Source of the DNA: JAHRAW01 sp965212085
GTDB lineage: Bacteria; Pseudomonadota; Gammaproteobacteria; Arenicellales; Poriferihabitantaceae
DNA length: 64,000 nucleotides
Reading direction: 5' to 3'
Assembly (NCBI GenBank): GCA_965212085.1
Contig: OZ243042.1
Span: 1,488,001 to 1,552,000, forward strand
In this document: piece after piece, positions 52,101 through 61,259 of the stretch
Numbering within the stretch: the first letter of the stretch is position 1
Layout: every line of letters begins with the position of its first letter
The notes under the pieces: generated by a model
Database searches by the model: none
What the model saw: the letters and a program-made list of their open reading frames with translations, nothing else
Told to the model about the DNA's origin: nothing
Translations under genes and position numbers: made by a program

Positions 52101-55100
52101 TGCAGCGCCGCCTCCCAGCCGGACGGCAGCGGCGGCGGAGATAACGCCAATCTTTGCCGCCTCACCGCCACCGCCGCTAGTGAAGATATTCCGCGCGGCG
52201 ACAGCGACCGGGCGGTAACCCCCGCCGTTACCATCACGACGCCCACCGCGCCGAACGATTATTATTATTTCGTCTGCGTAACCCACGCCGACGACATCAA
52301 CAACGACAATGATTGCGGCCCGTCTCAAAGGCTGAACGTGGACGACTTCACAGAGGGCGTGTCGCGCGCGGGGGCGGTTACCCTGGACGGCAGCACGAGT
52401 TCCGGTATTATTGGAGCGAACAACGATAGAGACTGGTTCACCATCCCCACGCAGGTATTGGACACCACCTACCGCTTCACCATCACCCGTGCGGCCGGGG
52501 CCGGCAACGCGCTTGTGCCCCGGCTCCGGGTGCGCGCGGCGTCCGGCACCGTGCGCCAGAACTCCGGCACCACCAATTCCGCCACCCGTTCCCAAAGACT
52601 CTATATCGTCAACGACGGCGCGCAGTTGTATGTTGAAGCGATGGGCAACGGCTCCACGACCGGCGCGTACACCCTGACCGCAGAAAACCTCGGAACCGGC
52701 GATCTGACCATTACCGCCGGGCGTCCCACGGGCGAAACGGGCGCGGTCATGGTGGGCGCCACCTTTGACTTTGAATTCACGGTCACCAATGACGGCGCCG
52801 GCGGCGCCACCGCGTCCACGGAGGTGCGATATTTTTACAACACCACCGGCAACGCCCTGGACCCCGACAGCGACACCCGTGCGGACGGTGCGGACGGGAT
52901 GCCGGTTGCCCCACAAGAGATTGCCATACTGCTGGATGACGCCACCGCAACGGCGACCGATACCCTGCTCATCCCGTCCACCACAACGGCTGCAACGCTC
53001 CATTTTGGCGCCTGTGTGGTGGCGGCGGATGGAGATGCGGATGACACCAACAACTGCAGCGACCCGGTTGCCGTAACCATCACCCGGGCGCCGGTCACCT
53101 TCCCCACCACCATTGACACCCAAGCCTACGTCGTCGGCACCGCCTTGAGCGTAACCCTGCCGCAGGCGGTCGGCGGTGCTGGCGGTGGATTCACCTACGC
53201 CATCAACCCGACCCCGGCCCTGCCAGACGGCCTGACCTTCGCCGCCGCCACCCGCGTCCTGGACGGCAACCCGACCGCCGTCCAAGACATAACCAACTAC
53301 ACCTACACCGCCACCGACGCCGGCGGCGACGTCGCCCGGTTGCCCTTCTTCATCGTCATCCTTGATTCAACGACGCCGGCGGCGTTCCTCACCGCCACCA
53401 ACCCGGATCCACTGCTTGAAAACACCCTGGACGGGGCCACGCTGGAGGTGACGCTGGCCTTCACCACGTACGTTGATCCACTGACTACAAGCAATTTTGT
53501 ATTGACCCATGGCCAGATCTTCCCCGGCGTGCTAACCCTGGCCTCGGTCAGGCGCGACAGCCCCACCCAAGCCACGCTGACGATGGCCTACGACGGCCAC
53601 GACCTTGACCAGAACGCCATAATTAATCTGAGAGTGTTGCCATCCGCCCACACCGGCACCGGCGACATATTCATCAACAATACGCCGGTCACGGCCATCG
53701 TTGAAAACAACGTCGCCACGCTGTCCGCCCTCGCCTTGTCCGGCGGCGTCTCGCTCACCCCGCCCTTCGACTCCGGCACGTTCATGTACACCGCGGTCGT
53801 AATCAACAGCGTTGCCGACATCATGGTGACGCCGACCGCCACCAACGACTTCGCGACCATCGCCGTGGACGGCACCGCCGTGGACAATGGCACGGCCAGC
53901 GCCGCGATTGCGCTGACCGAGGGCATGACCACCGACATTGCAGTGCTGGTAACCGCCTCGGACGGCGTCGCCACGCAAACCTACACCATCGCCGTAACCA
54001 GGGCGGCGCCGCCGGCGCCCGAGTTGAGCATTGCGCCGCCGACCACAAATCCCGTTGCCCCTACTCTCTCAGGTGACGACAGTTTTGATGTGGTCGCCGT
54101 GGTAACCAATAACGGGGGTGCGGCGACTGCGGAGGTCACCACCGTGAACTTTTATCTGGTGGCGGATGCGGCTTCTGTAACCACGGTCGCCGACCTCGGA
54201 TCCAGTGATGGGTCAGGCACGATTGCGGCGGGGCTTGCCGCCTCGGGCGGCACCGGAACCGTAACCCGCAACATCTTCGGGCCAGGTACGGGTTCGGGCT
54301 TTTATGGGTTATACGCTTGTTTCAGCACCGTTACCGACGCCACTCTCGCCACCGACTGCGCGTTCAGCCGCTTCCTCTATGACGACAATATCGGCTCAAC
54401 CACAACCCGCCACGACAGGAATACGGGCATCGTGGTGGCGGCCCGGACCGAGACCTCCCGCATTTCACATAGTAACGATAGCGACTGGTTTAGTTTTGTG
54501 CTGGAAAACGGCGCGCGCTACCAGATTGATTTGACTTCGGCGAACGCCACGCTGCTCACCATCCGCGATAGCGGCGGTACCGTCATCAGCGCGTCTTTGA
54601 TTACCGGCGGCGGCAACACCCTCCAAAGCGGCACCTATACGGCGGCCGCGGATGGCGCACATTTTATTGAAGTGGTTGATAATGGCGGCGGCGTTGGAAA
54701 TTACACCCTGGTCATCACCCGGCTGGCTGCGCCGCCGCTGGCCACCGTAACCTGCACGGAAGGCGGCCCGGCGGTGCCCGCCACCCTGACCGTGGGTTTT
54801 GGCGACCAGGTAACCCTGCAAGGCTACACGCCCCCTCCGGGCGCGCCGTTGCGCTGGGGCACGATTCCGACCGGGGTAGGCGCGTTCGCCGGCGGCCAAG
54901 CCGGCACCACCTGGACGGCGCCGGCTACCGACCCGGGCGCGTTCACCCTGGAGTATGGCGCCGGCGGTATGTCTGATACCTGCACCGTCGCCGTAACCTT
55001 GAGCGGCCCATTATCCTTCGCCGCCGCCATCGCACCCCAAACCTACCGACTCGGCATTGCCGTCGGCACCGTAACCCTGCCCGTGGTCTCCGCCGGCGCC

Positions 55101-58100
55101 GGCGCAGCAACCTACGCCCTCACCCCGGCCCTGCCCGCCGGCCTGACCTTTGACGGAGACGCCACCCCCCCGACCATCACCGGCACCCCGGAGGCCATCG
55201 CCGCCGAAGCGGACTACGCCTACACCGCCACCACTGCCGGCGGCGCCCTTGACCTGCCCTTCACCCTGGAAGTAACCCTGCAGCCCATCACCATTACCGG
55301 CGGCGGCGGCGGCCCCAGCGACCTCGCCGCCACCGTCGTTGAAGACAGCGAAGCCTTCGGTGACGCCACCGGCACCCTGACCATCACCAACCCCAACCCC
55401 GGCGGCAGCGACGAGTTCGTCGCCATCACCGCCTCCGACCCCGAGGGCATGGGCACCTACGGCGACTTCACCATCGCCGCCGACACCGGCGTCTGGACCT
55501 ACACCCTGGACAACGCCGACGACGACACCAACGCCCTGGACGCCCTCGTAATCGTTCCAGACGTATTCACCGTCGTCGCCGCCGCCGACTCCACCGTCAC
55601 CAAGGACATCACCATCAGCGTAACCGGCGCGAATGACGCGCCCACCGCCACCATCACCGCGCCTGCGGAGGGTACGCAGGTGAACTTCGACGCGATGGTC
55701 ACCCTGACCGCCACCGGCAGCGACCCTGACACCGCCGACACCGGCGACACCTTGAGTTACCAATGGAGCGCGGCCCCCGACACCGGCAGTTTCGGCAATG
55801 CCGCCGCCGCGAGTACCACCTGGACCGCCCCCGCCAGCGGCACCGACCCGGTCATCCTGACCCTGACCGTTATGGATGACGCCACCACGCCCCTCTCCGG
55901 CACGGCAACGGTCACCGTCAACCCGGTCGCCGTAACGGTTACGTTCGGCGCCGGCGGCACCACCGGCGGCGTTACCGAAGACGACCCCGCCGCCAACACC
56001 GCCACCGGCACCCTGGACGTGACCAGCAGCGACGGCAACAACGACGTGGTGGCGCAGACCGACACGCCCGGCATGTATGGCATGTTCACCATTGACACCG
56101 CCGGCGCCTGGACCTACACCCTGGACAACACCAACGCCGCCATCAACCCCCTGGCGGCGGGCGACACCCTTGACGACCCCTTCACCGTTGCCGCCGAAGC
56201 CAACACCGCCGCCACCGTGGTCATCACCATCACCATCACCGGCGCGAATGACGCGCCCACCGTCGCCATCAGCGCGCCCACGGAGGGTATGCAGGTGAAC
56301 TTCAACTCGGCGGTCACGCTGACCGCCACCGGCGCCGACCCGGATACCGGCACCACCCTGACCTACCAATGGAGCGCGAACCCCGCCACCGGCAGTTTCG
56401 CCAATGCCACCGCCGAGGACACCACCTGGACCGTCCCCGCCAGCGGCACCACCCCGGTAACCCTGACCCTGACCGTTAGGGATGACGCCACCCCGTCCCT
56501 CACCGGCACCGCACAAGTCATGGTCAACCCGCGCGCCGCGCCGCCGGTCGACGTCACTTGCGCGGAAGGCGGCCCGGCGGTGCCCGCCACCCTGAGCGTG
56601 GGTTTTGGCGACCAGGTAACCCTGCAAGGCTTCACGCCCCCTTTTGGCGCGCCGTTGCTCTGGCGCACGCAGCCGCCCGGGATAGGCGCGTTCGCCGGCC
56701 CCCGCTCCCTCACCATCTGGACGGCGCCGACTCACGACCCGGGCGCGTTCAACGTGGTGTATAGCACCGGCGGTACGTCTGCTACCTGCACCGTCGCCGT
56801 AACCTTGAGCGGCCCATTATCCTTCGCCGCCGCCTTCGCACCCCAAACCTACCAACTCGGCATTGACGTCGGCACCGTAACCCTGCCCGTGGTCTCCGCC
56901 GGCGCCGGCGCAGCAACCTACGCCCTCACCCCGGCCCTGCCCGCCGGCCTGACCTTTGACGCCGGCGCCACCCCCCCGACCATCACCGGCACCCCGGAGG
57001 CCATCGCCGCCGAAGCGGACTACGCCTACACCGCCACCACTGCCGGCGGCGCCCTTGACCTGCCCTTCACCCTGGAAGTAACCCTGCAGACCATCACCAT
57101 TAACGCCGCCACCGCCGCCGACACCGCCGCCGCCGTCACCGAAGACGCCGCCACCGACACCGTCACCGGCACCCTGACCATCACCAACCCCAACCCGGCC
57201 CCCAACGACAGCGTTGAATTCGTCGCCATCACCGCCTCCGAGGGCATGGACAGCTTGGGCACCTTCACCATCACCGCCGCCGGCGCCTGGACCTACACCC
57301 TGGACAACGCCGACGACGACACCAACTCCCTGGCCGCGAGCGAAGGGGTTAGTTCGACCTTCACCGTGGTGGCCGCCGCCGATAACACCGTCACCCAGAA
57401 CATCATCATCTCCATCACCGGCGCCAACGACGCGCCCACCGCCCGCATCACCGCCCCGGCGATGGGCGCCGAAGTGTCCTACAACGGCGTCCTCACCCTC
57501 ACCGGCAGCACCAGCAGCGACCCGGATATCAGCGACACCCCGGACACCCTGACGTTTGCGTGGGACGACGGCTCCGAAACCACCGGCACGTTTGGCGACA
57601 CCAGCGCCGCCGACACCACCTGGACCGCGCCGTCCACCGGCACGCTTGGGGGCATAACCTTGAGATTGACGGTCACCGACAGCAGCGGCGCAACGAGCAA
57701 CACCACGGTCATCATCCAACTGGTGGCGCTCACCATCACCTTTGCCGACGACCTCACCGGCGCAGTCACCGAAGACGGCGACCTCACCGACACCGGCGCC
57801 CTGACCGTTACCAGTTCCGACCCCACCGGCAGCACCGATGTTACGCCGCTCACCGATGAAGACGGCGACTACGGCCTGTTCAGCATCGCCGCCGGCGGCG
57901 CCTGGACCTACACCCTCGGCGGCAACCCCGCCAACGAGACCGCCGTCAACGCCCTGCCCGGCCCCGGCGCCGGCGGCTTCACCGACAACGTCGCCTCCGG
58001 CGCCGAAGTAACCGACACCTTCACCGTAACCGCCGCCGCCGGCGGCACACCCCAGGACGTCGTCATCACCATCACCGGCGCCAACGACCCGCCCACCGCC

Positions 58101-61100
58101 ATCATCAGCGCGCCCGCGGACGGTATGCAGGTGGACTTCGGCGCGACCGTAACGCTGACCGGCGGCGCCACCACCGACCCGGACACCGATCTTGCTGGCG
58201 ACCTGGTCTACGTTTGGAGCGCCAGCCCGCCGGGTCGCGGCAGTTTTACCGACAACAGCGGCCGTGACGGCATTTGGATCGCCCCCGCCACCGTCGGGGC
58301 CGTAACCTTGCGGCTGACCGTCGACGAGGTTTTCTTCTTCGGCACCCGGGACATCGCCGAAGTCACCGTCAACCCGGTCGCCGTCTCGGTTGCCTTCACC
58401 GGCAGCGTCATCACCGGCGCCGTCACCGAAGACAACGCCACCACCACCGCCACCGGCGCCCTGACCGTCGTAACCGCCAGCGACAACAAAAACGTCGTCG
58501 TCCAGACCGACCAGCCCGGCACCTACGGCAGTTTCTCCATCACCGCCCCCGGCGCCTGGACCTACACCCTGGACAACAACAACGCCGCCACCAACGCCCT
58601 GCCCGGCGGCCAAGTCGTAACCGACACCTTCACCGTAACCGCGAGCGTCAACCCCGCCGCCACCGTGGACATCACCATCACCATCACCGGCGCCAATGAC
58701 GCGCCCGAAGTGACCATCAGCGCGCCGACACCGCCGATGACCGGCACCTTCAGCGTCGTATCCGGCCGCCAGGTCACCCTGCGCGCCACCGCCACCGACC
58801 CGGACATCGGCGCCACCATGGCCTACGCCTGGACCACAAGCCCCGCCAACCAGGGCACTTTCGCCAGCGAAACCAGCGCCAACACCACCTGGGACACGCC
58901 CACCGTTACCGAAGACACGCCCGTTACCCTGACCCTCACCGTCTCCGATAACGCCCCCTCCAACCCCGCCACCGGCACCGCCACCTTCGACCTCACCGTT
59001 ACCGAAGGCCCGTCCGTCGCCGGCAACGGCATCAACCACGACAACGACCCGGCCACCACCGCCGACAACCCCTTAACGGTCACCCCCGCCGCGTTTGACG
59101 CCGCCACCGGCGTTACCACCGGCGGCATCGCCTGCGGCATGTTGATGGTCTCCAACATCCCGACCGACCAGAGCACCGGCAACCCGTCCACCGTCGTCCA
59201 CCGCATCACCGACCAGCCCCCTCGCGGCATCGTAACCCTGGTCGACGCCTGCGCCCTGACCTCCAACGTCGGCGACAACTGGAACTACCAACTGGACAAC
59301 AGCCGCCCCGCCGCCCAAGACCTCGGTCCCTCCGACTCCGCCACCGACAGCTTCGGCATCGAAACCACCGTCGGCGACATCACCATTAACAGCGTCATCA
59401 GCGTCAGCCTCCCCTCGAACACCTTCCCCGACGACAGCCCGATTATCGTGTTCGCCGGCGGCCCAAGCATGACCGTGGATGAAGGCGAGATGGTCACCCT
59501 GGATGCCAGCGGCACCCGCGACCCGGAAGAAGTCAGCGCGTTGACTTTCGTGTGGGAGCACACCGCCACCGACGACACACCGCCGGATATGCCGATCGAG
59601 GACACCGACGCCGTGGACAACACTTTCACTTTCATGGCCCCCGACGAACGCACCACCCTGGAGTTTCGACTCACCGTCACCGAGGGCAGCCCACCGAATC
59701 AGCAATCCTCCACCGCCACATTCACCGTCCGCGTAGGCCGCGGCTCCGAACGCGCTTTGCAAAAAACCCTGGCCGCCTTTGGCCGCGCTTTCGCCACCGG
59801 CACCGTGAGCATATTTGAAGACTACCTCTCCACCCCCGCCCGCACAAACACCAGCCACTTCACCGTCGGCGGCCACAAGTTTGATATGGCAACCAACGCT
59901 CCTTCAGCGGGCGTAGGGACAGGTCGCGACCTGTCCACCCAAACCCCGCCATCATTCCCGAACACACCCTCGGTGTCATTCCCGAACACACCCACGCTGT
60001 CATTCCCGAACGATAGAAAAACAGGGAGCGATAGCGACCATGTTTTTCATCGTATCGGGAATCCAGTTGAACATGCCTCGGCACAACCCGCCAACCTCGC
60101 CGACACCATAAACAGCGCAAACCTCGCAAGCACCACATCCAACGGAGCCAACGCCGGCACCACCGGCACCGCCAACACCCCGGCGGCCACCACCACCACC
60201 CTGATGTCCGGCCAAGACCTCCTGATGAAAAGCGCGTTCCACCTCAGTCTCAACGACCCCACCGGCACCGCCACCCCCACCGGCTGGAGTTTCTGGGGCC
60301 GCGCCACCACCGGCAACTTCAATGGCGACACCGAAACCGAAGCCGCCAACGCAGACATCAGCGTTGACGGCAGCGTCACCTCCGGCTACCTCGGCCTCGA
60401 CTACCTGACCCCCGCCGGCACCCGCCTCGGCCTCGCCATATCCCAAAGCGATGGCGAAGTGGACTACGACGAAGTAACAGACGGCAACACCACCGCCGGC
60501 GACCTGGAAGCCGAAATGACCAGCATCCTGCCCTATATCCAATGGCAACCCGGCGAGTCCACCAACGCCTGGCTGCTGCTCGGCTACGGCAAGGGAGACG
60601 CCGAACTCTCCGTAGACGGGGATGACGAGGCCACCGACGTGGATATTGATATGCAAATGCTCGCTTTCGGCCTCCGTGGCGACCTTGACCGCGCCTTCTC
60701 GCGCACCGAACTATCGTGGAAAGCCAGCGCCTTCGCCATCACCATAGAGTCAGACGACCAGCCCGACCTCGGCGGCGTAGACGCCGATTCCCAACGCCTG
60801 CGCTTCGCCGTTGAAGGCCGCCGCCCCGGCGCACTATCCGCCACCGGCGGAGTATTCACCCCCGGCTGGGAGTTGGGCATGCGCTGGGAAGACGGCGATG
60901 TAGAACGCGGCGCCGCCGCAGACGCCGGTTTGCGCTTTGACTACGCCAACCCCGCCGCCGGCTGGAGCATGCGCGGCACCACCACTTTCGTGCTATTCAG
61001 CCCCGAAGACTACGACGAATGGACCGCCGGCCTGCAAGCCCGCTTCGACCCCGGCACCCAGGGCCGTGGCATAACCTTCACCCTGGAACCCGGCTGGACC

Positions 61101-61259
61101 AGAAACGGCCGCACCCAGCAGATGGGGCTAGACTTCACCAACGCGTTGGGCAAATGGAGCAACCGCGGCCTAAGGCTGGAGTTGACCGGCGAACGCACCG
61201 AACGCGATGACAACGACACCGGGCATAACATCCGATTGACCGGCTCGTTGCGTTTCTAA
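49038..61259 (+). CDS. Giant multidomain autotransporter-like surface protein 2 (4,073 residues)
   Basis: The ATG at 49038 has its own GGAGG, and the frame is open upstream to the poly-C tract. The signal peptide is SALGVALFALTFIPAQYAAA. Two PPC-like domains follow (49.14-49.94 kb; DIFLVALVSGGTYQFDAE), then tandem CARDB-like units with CTVATG/YYYFVCV segments (49.96-52.3 kb). Next come a further PPC, CARDB and He_PIG-like domains, a cadherin-like sandwich (53.7-54.0 kb) and another PPC. Alternating He_PIG, VCBS and Ig units fill 54.7-59.0 kb. The final 2.8 kb parallels giant protein 1: a unique segment, a PKD-like domain, a repeat-derived linker and a barrel (from 60.2 kb) ending LTGSLRF. It is a predicted self-exported adhesin or surface fibre. 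Internal duplications of several hundred bases are obvious, as at 54.75-55.28 versus 56.55-57.09 kb. Confidence 0.85.
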   Translation: MLAGGKIMCRVGRASALGVALFALTFIPAQYAAAQDVPDDGTTTARLAVPGTITDTIEPQADRDIFLVALVSGGTYQFDAERTSDNLDTTLGLFSPGHVDFGSLDCNDFNIGSLARNDDREGLTTDSRITHTATQTGDHFLCVDALGTTSSSGFYRLTATVTTPPPPPTQDVPGDGSTTVRLAVPGTLTGTIGAPDDQDAFLVALVSGGTYQFDAEITSGGLDTTLGLYPPGHTNFVGSTSCHNATGVLTGNDDIESSGGNPSDSRITWTAAQTGDHVLCVDAFAHAGSGGGYTLTATVTTPPPGSPPDLSIAQPTGQNTGTLSFTVTNSGGPVAVDASTLGVYRTEQTLTAVQANTAAAAAPLCSVTESTPSQPCAAVVGVSIASEIAFDSPYSGTAATNTPVDAGTTDYYYFVCVTVATGSVRTCSPSGARVEITDLRFSATPAPAANPTTVPDGATFRISSAVENGGNVQLSGRATFIVYEAPTTLATPSPLTAASLDAANAVDVTPDFAQPPIGRVGTTGQSLQMVDVAPTLQAADTTLNYFLCIEILDSDINVENNCTGPLAVLVQGPPTIPDVSIATSSFDGDTLTATAANTGALATGASVEYYRVSGATDPRPAVAAAPPSGTPVCTATTVPVCRLNATAMTMDIPSKAASLAVPDFSITPPTATGNYYYFVCVAHADDTNKANDCGPSAGNPDPVLSISRPSGQNTATLEFSVTNGGVFIVGATTFSVYRAEQTLDASQANTAAATAPLCSVTESTNSQPCAVVTGVNTVTQLTPGAYSFTAATNTPIDAATTDYAYFACVTITSGGARTCSVTSPSVEITDLRILATPAPAATPTTVPDGGSFTFTASVENAGTLQPSRRSFFVVYEAPTTLATPSPLTVASLIAANAVDISPTPAAGTIARLGAGSSAPRTLAGVTPTAQATATTLNYFFCIESLPSDVNLENNCTGPIAVLVEGSPMIPDVSATATLSGTTLTALVSNTGVDAVGASVEYYRSLTARAAAAASPGTVPPLCSAASQPDGSGGGDNANLCRLTATAASEDIPRGDSDRAVTPAVTITTPTAPNDYYYFVCVTHADDINNDNDCGPSQRLNVDDFTEGVSRAGAVTLDGSTSSGIIGANNDRDWFTIPTQVLDTTYRFTITRAAGAGNALVPRLRVRAASGTVRQNSGTTNSATRSQRLYIVNDGAQLYVEAMGNGSTTGAYTLTAENLGTGDLTITAGRPTGETGAVMVGATFDFEFTVTNDGAGGATASTEVRYFYNTTGNALDPDSDTRADGADGMPVAPQEIAILLDDATATATDTLLIPSTTTAATLHFGACVVAADGDADDTNNCSDPVAVTITRAPVTFPTTIDTQAYVVGTALSVTLPQAVGGAGGGFTYAINPTPALPDGLTFAAATRVLDGNPTAVQDITNYTYTATDAGGDVARLPFFIVILDSTTPAAFLTATNPDPLLENTLDGATLEVTLAFTTYVDPLTTSNFVLTHGQIFPGVLTLASVRRDSPTQATLTMAYDGHDLDQNAIINLRVLPSAHTGTGDIFINNTPVTAIVENNVATLSALALSGGVSLTPPFDSGTFMYTAVVINSVADIMVTPTATNDFATIAVDGTAVDNGTASAAIALTEGMTTDIAVLVTASDGVATQTYTIAVTRAAPPAPELSIAPPTTNPVAPTLSGDDSFDVVAVVTNNGGAATAEVTTVNFYLVADAASVTTVADLGSSDGSGTIAAGLAASGGTGTVTRNIFGPGTGSGFYGLYACFSTVTDATLATDCAFSRFLYDDNIGSTTTRHDRNTGIVVAARTETSRISHSNDSDWFSFVLENGARYQIDLTSANATLLTIRDSGGTVISASLITGGGNTLQSGTYTAAADGAHFIEVVDNGGGVGNYTLVITRLAAPPLATVTCTEGGPAVPATLTVGFGDQVTLQGYTPPPGAPLRWGTIPTGVGAFAGGQAGTTWTAPATDPGAFTLEYGAGGMSDTCTVAVTLSGPLSFAAAIAPQTYRLGIAVGTVTLPVVSAGAGAATYALTPALPAGLTFDGDATPPTITGTPEAIAAEADYAYTATTAGGALDLPFTLEVTLQPITITGGGGGPSDLAATVVEDSEAFGDATGTLTITNPNPGGSDEFVAITASDPEGMGTYGDFTIAADTGVWTYTLDNADDDTNALDALVIVPDVFTVVAAADSTVTKDITISVTGANDAPTATITAPAEGTQVNFDAMVTLTATGSDPDTADTGDTLSYQWSAAPDTGSFGNAAAASTTWTAPASGTDPVILTLTVMDDATTPLSGTATVTVNPVAVTVTFGAGGTTGGVTEDDPAANTATGTLDVTSSDGNNDVVAQTDTPGMYGMFTIDTAGAWTYTLDNTNAAINPLAAGDTLDDPFTVAAEANTAATVVITITITGANDAPTVAISAPTEGMQVNFNSAVTLTATGADPDTGTTLTYQWSANPATGSFANATAEDTTWTVPASGTTPVTLTLTVRDDATPSLTGTAQVMVNPRAAPPVDVTCAEGGPAVPATLSVGFGDQVTLQGFTPPFGAPLLWRTQPPGIGAFAGPRSLTIWTAPTHDPGAFNVVYSTGGTSATCTVAVTLSGPLSFAAAFAPQTYQLGIDVGTVTLPVVSAGAGAATYALTPALPAGLTFDAGATPPTITGTPEAIAAEADYAYTATTAGGALDLPFTLEVTLQTITINAATAADTAAAVTEDAATDTVTGTLTITNPNPAPNDSVEFVAITASEGMDSLGTFTITAAGAWTYTLDNADDDTNSLAASEGVSSTFTVVAAADNTVTQNIIISITGANDAPTARITAPAMGAEVSYNGVLTLTGSTSSDPDISDTPDTLTFAWDDGSETTGTFGDTSAADTTWTAPSTGTLGGITLRLTVTDSSGATSNTTVIIQLVALTITFADDLTGAVTEDGDLTDTGALTVTSSDPTGSTDVTPLTDEDGDYGLFSIAAGGAWTYTLGGNPANETAVNALPGPGAGGFTDNVASGAEVTDTFTVTAAAGGTPQDVVITITGANDPPTAIISAPADGMQVDFGATVTLTGGATTDPDTDLAGDLVYVWSASPPGRGSFTDNSGRDGIWIAPATVGAVTLRLTVDEVFFFGTRDIAEVTVNPVAVSVAFTGSVITGAVTEDNATTTATGALTVVTASDNKNVVVQTDQPGTYGSFSITAPGAWTYTLDNNNAATNALPGGQVVTDTFTVTASVNPAATVDITITITGANDAPEVTISAPTPPMTGTFSVVSGRQVTLRATATDPDIGATMAYAWTTSPANQGTFASETSANTTWDTPTVTEDTPVTLTLTVSDNAPSNPATGTATFDLTVTEGPSVAGNGINHDNDPATTADNPLTVTPAAFDAATGVTTGGIACGMLMVSNIPTDQSTGNPSTVVHRITDQPPRGIVTLVDACALTSNVGDNWNYQLDNSRPAAQDLGPSDSATDSFGIETTVGDITINSVISVSLPSNTFPDDSPIIVFAGGPSMTVDEGEMVTLDASGTRDPEEVSALTFVWEHTATDDTPPDMPIEDTDAVDNTFTFMAPDERTTLEFRLTVTEGSPPNQQSSTATFTVRVGRGSERALQKTLAAFGRAFATGTVSIFEDYLSTPARTNTSHFTVGGHKFDMATNAPSAGVGTGRDLSTQTPPSFPNTPSVSFPNTPTLSFPNDRKTGSDSDHVFHRIGNPVEHASAQPANLADTINSANLASTTSNGANAGTTGTANTPAATTTTLMSGQDLLMKSAFHLSLNDPTGTATPTGWSFWGRATTGNFNGDTETEAANADISVDGSVTSGYLGLDYLTPAGTRLGLAISQSDGEVDYDEVTDGNTTAGDLEAEMTSILPYIQWQPGESTNAWLLLGYGKGDAELSVDGDDEATDVDIDMQMLAFGLRGDLDRAFSRTELSWKASAFAITIESDDQPDLGGVDADSQRLRFAVEGRRPGALSATGGVFTPGWELGMRWEDGDVERGAAADAGLRFDYANPAAGWSMRGTTTFVLFSPEDYDEWTAGLQARFDPGTQGRGITFTLEPGWTRNGRTQQMGLDFTNALGKWSNRGLRLELTGERTERDDNDTGHNIRLTGSLRF
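59912..60078. repeat. Dispersed intergenic repeat inside the coding sequence of giant protein 2
   Basis: The same repeat material as at 46181-46357 lies at the equivalent place. It encodes VGTGRDLSTQTPPSFPN, SFPNDRKTGS and HVFHRIGNPVEH in frame, with a slightly different number of SFPN units. Confidence 0.88.

Noticed and set aside
56817..59039. Long minus-strand open frame (740 residues) opposite the second giant gene
   Set aside because: The same explanation applies: low-complexity Gly-rich translation opposite recognised repeats.
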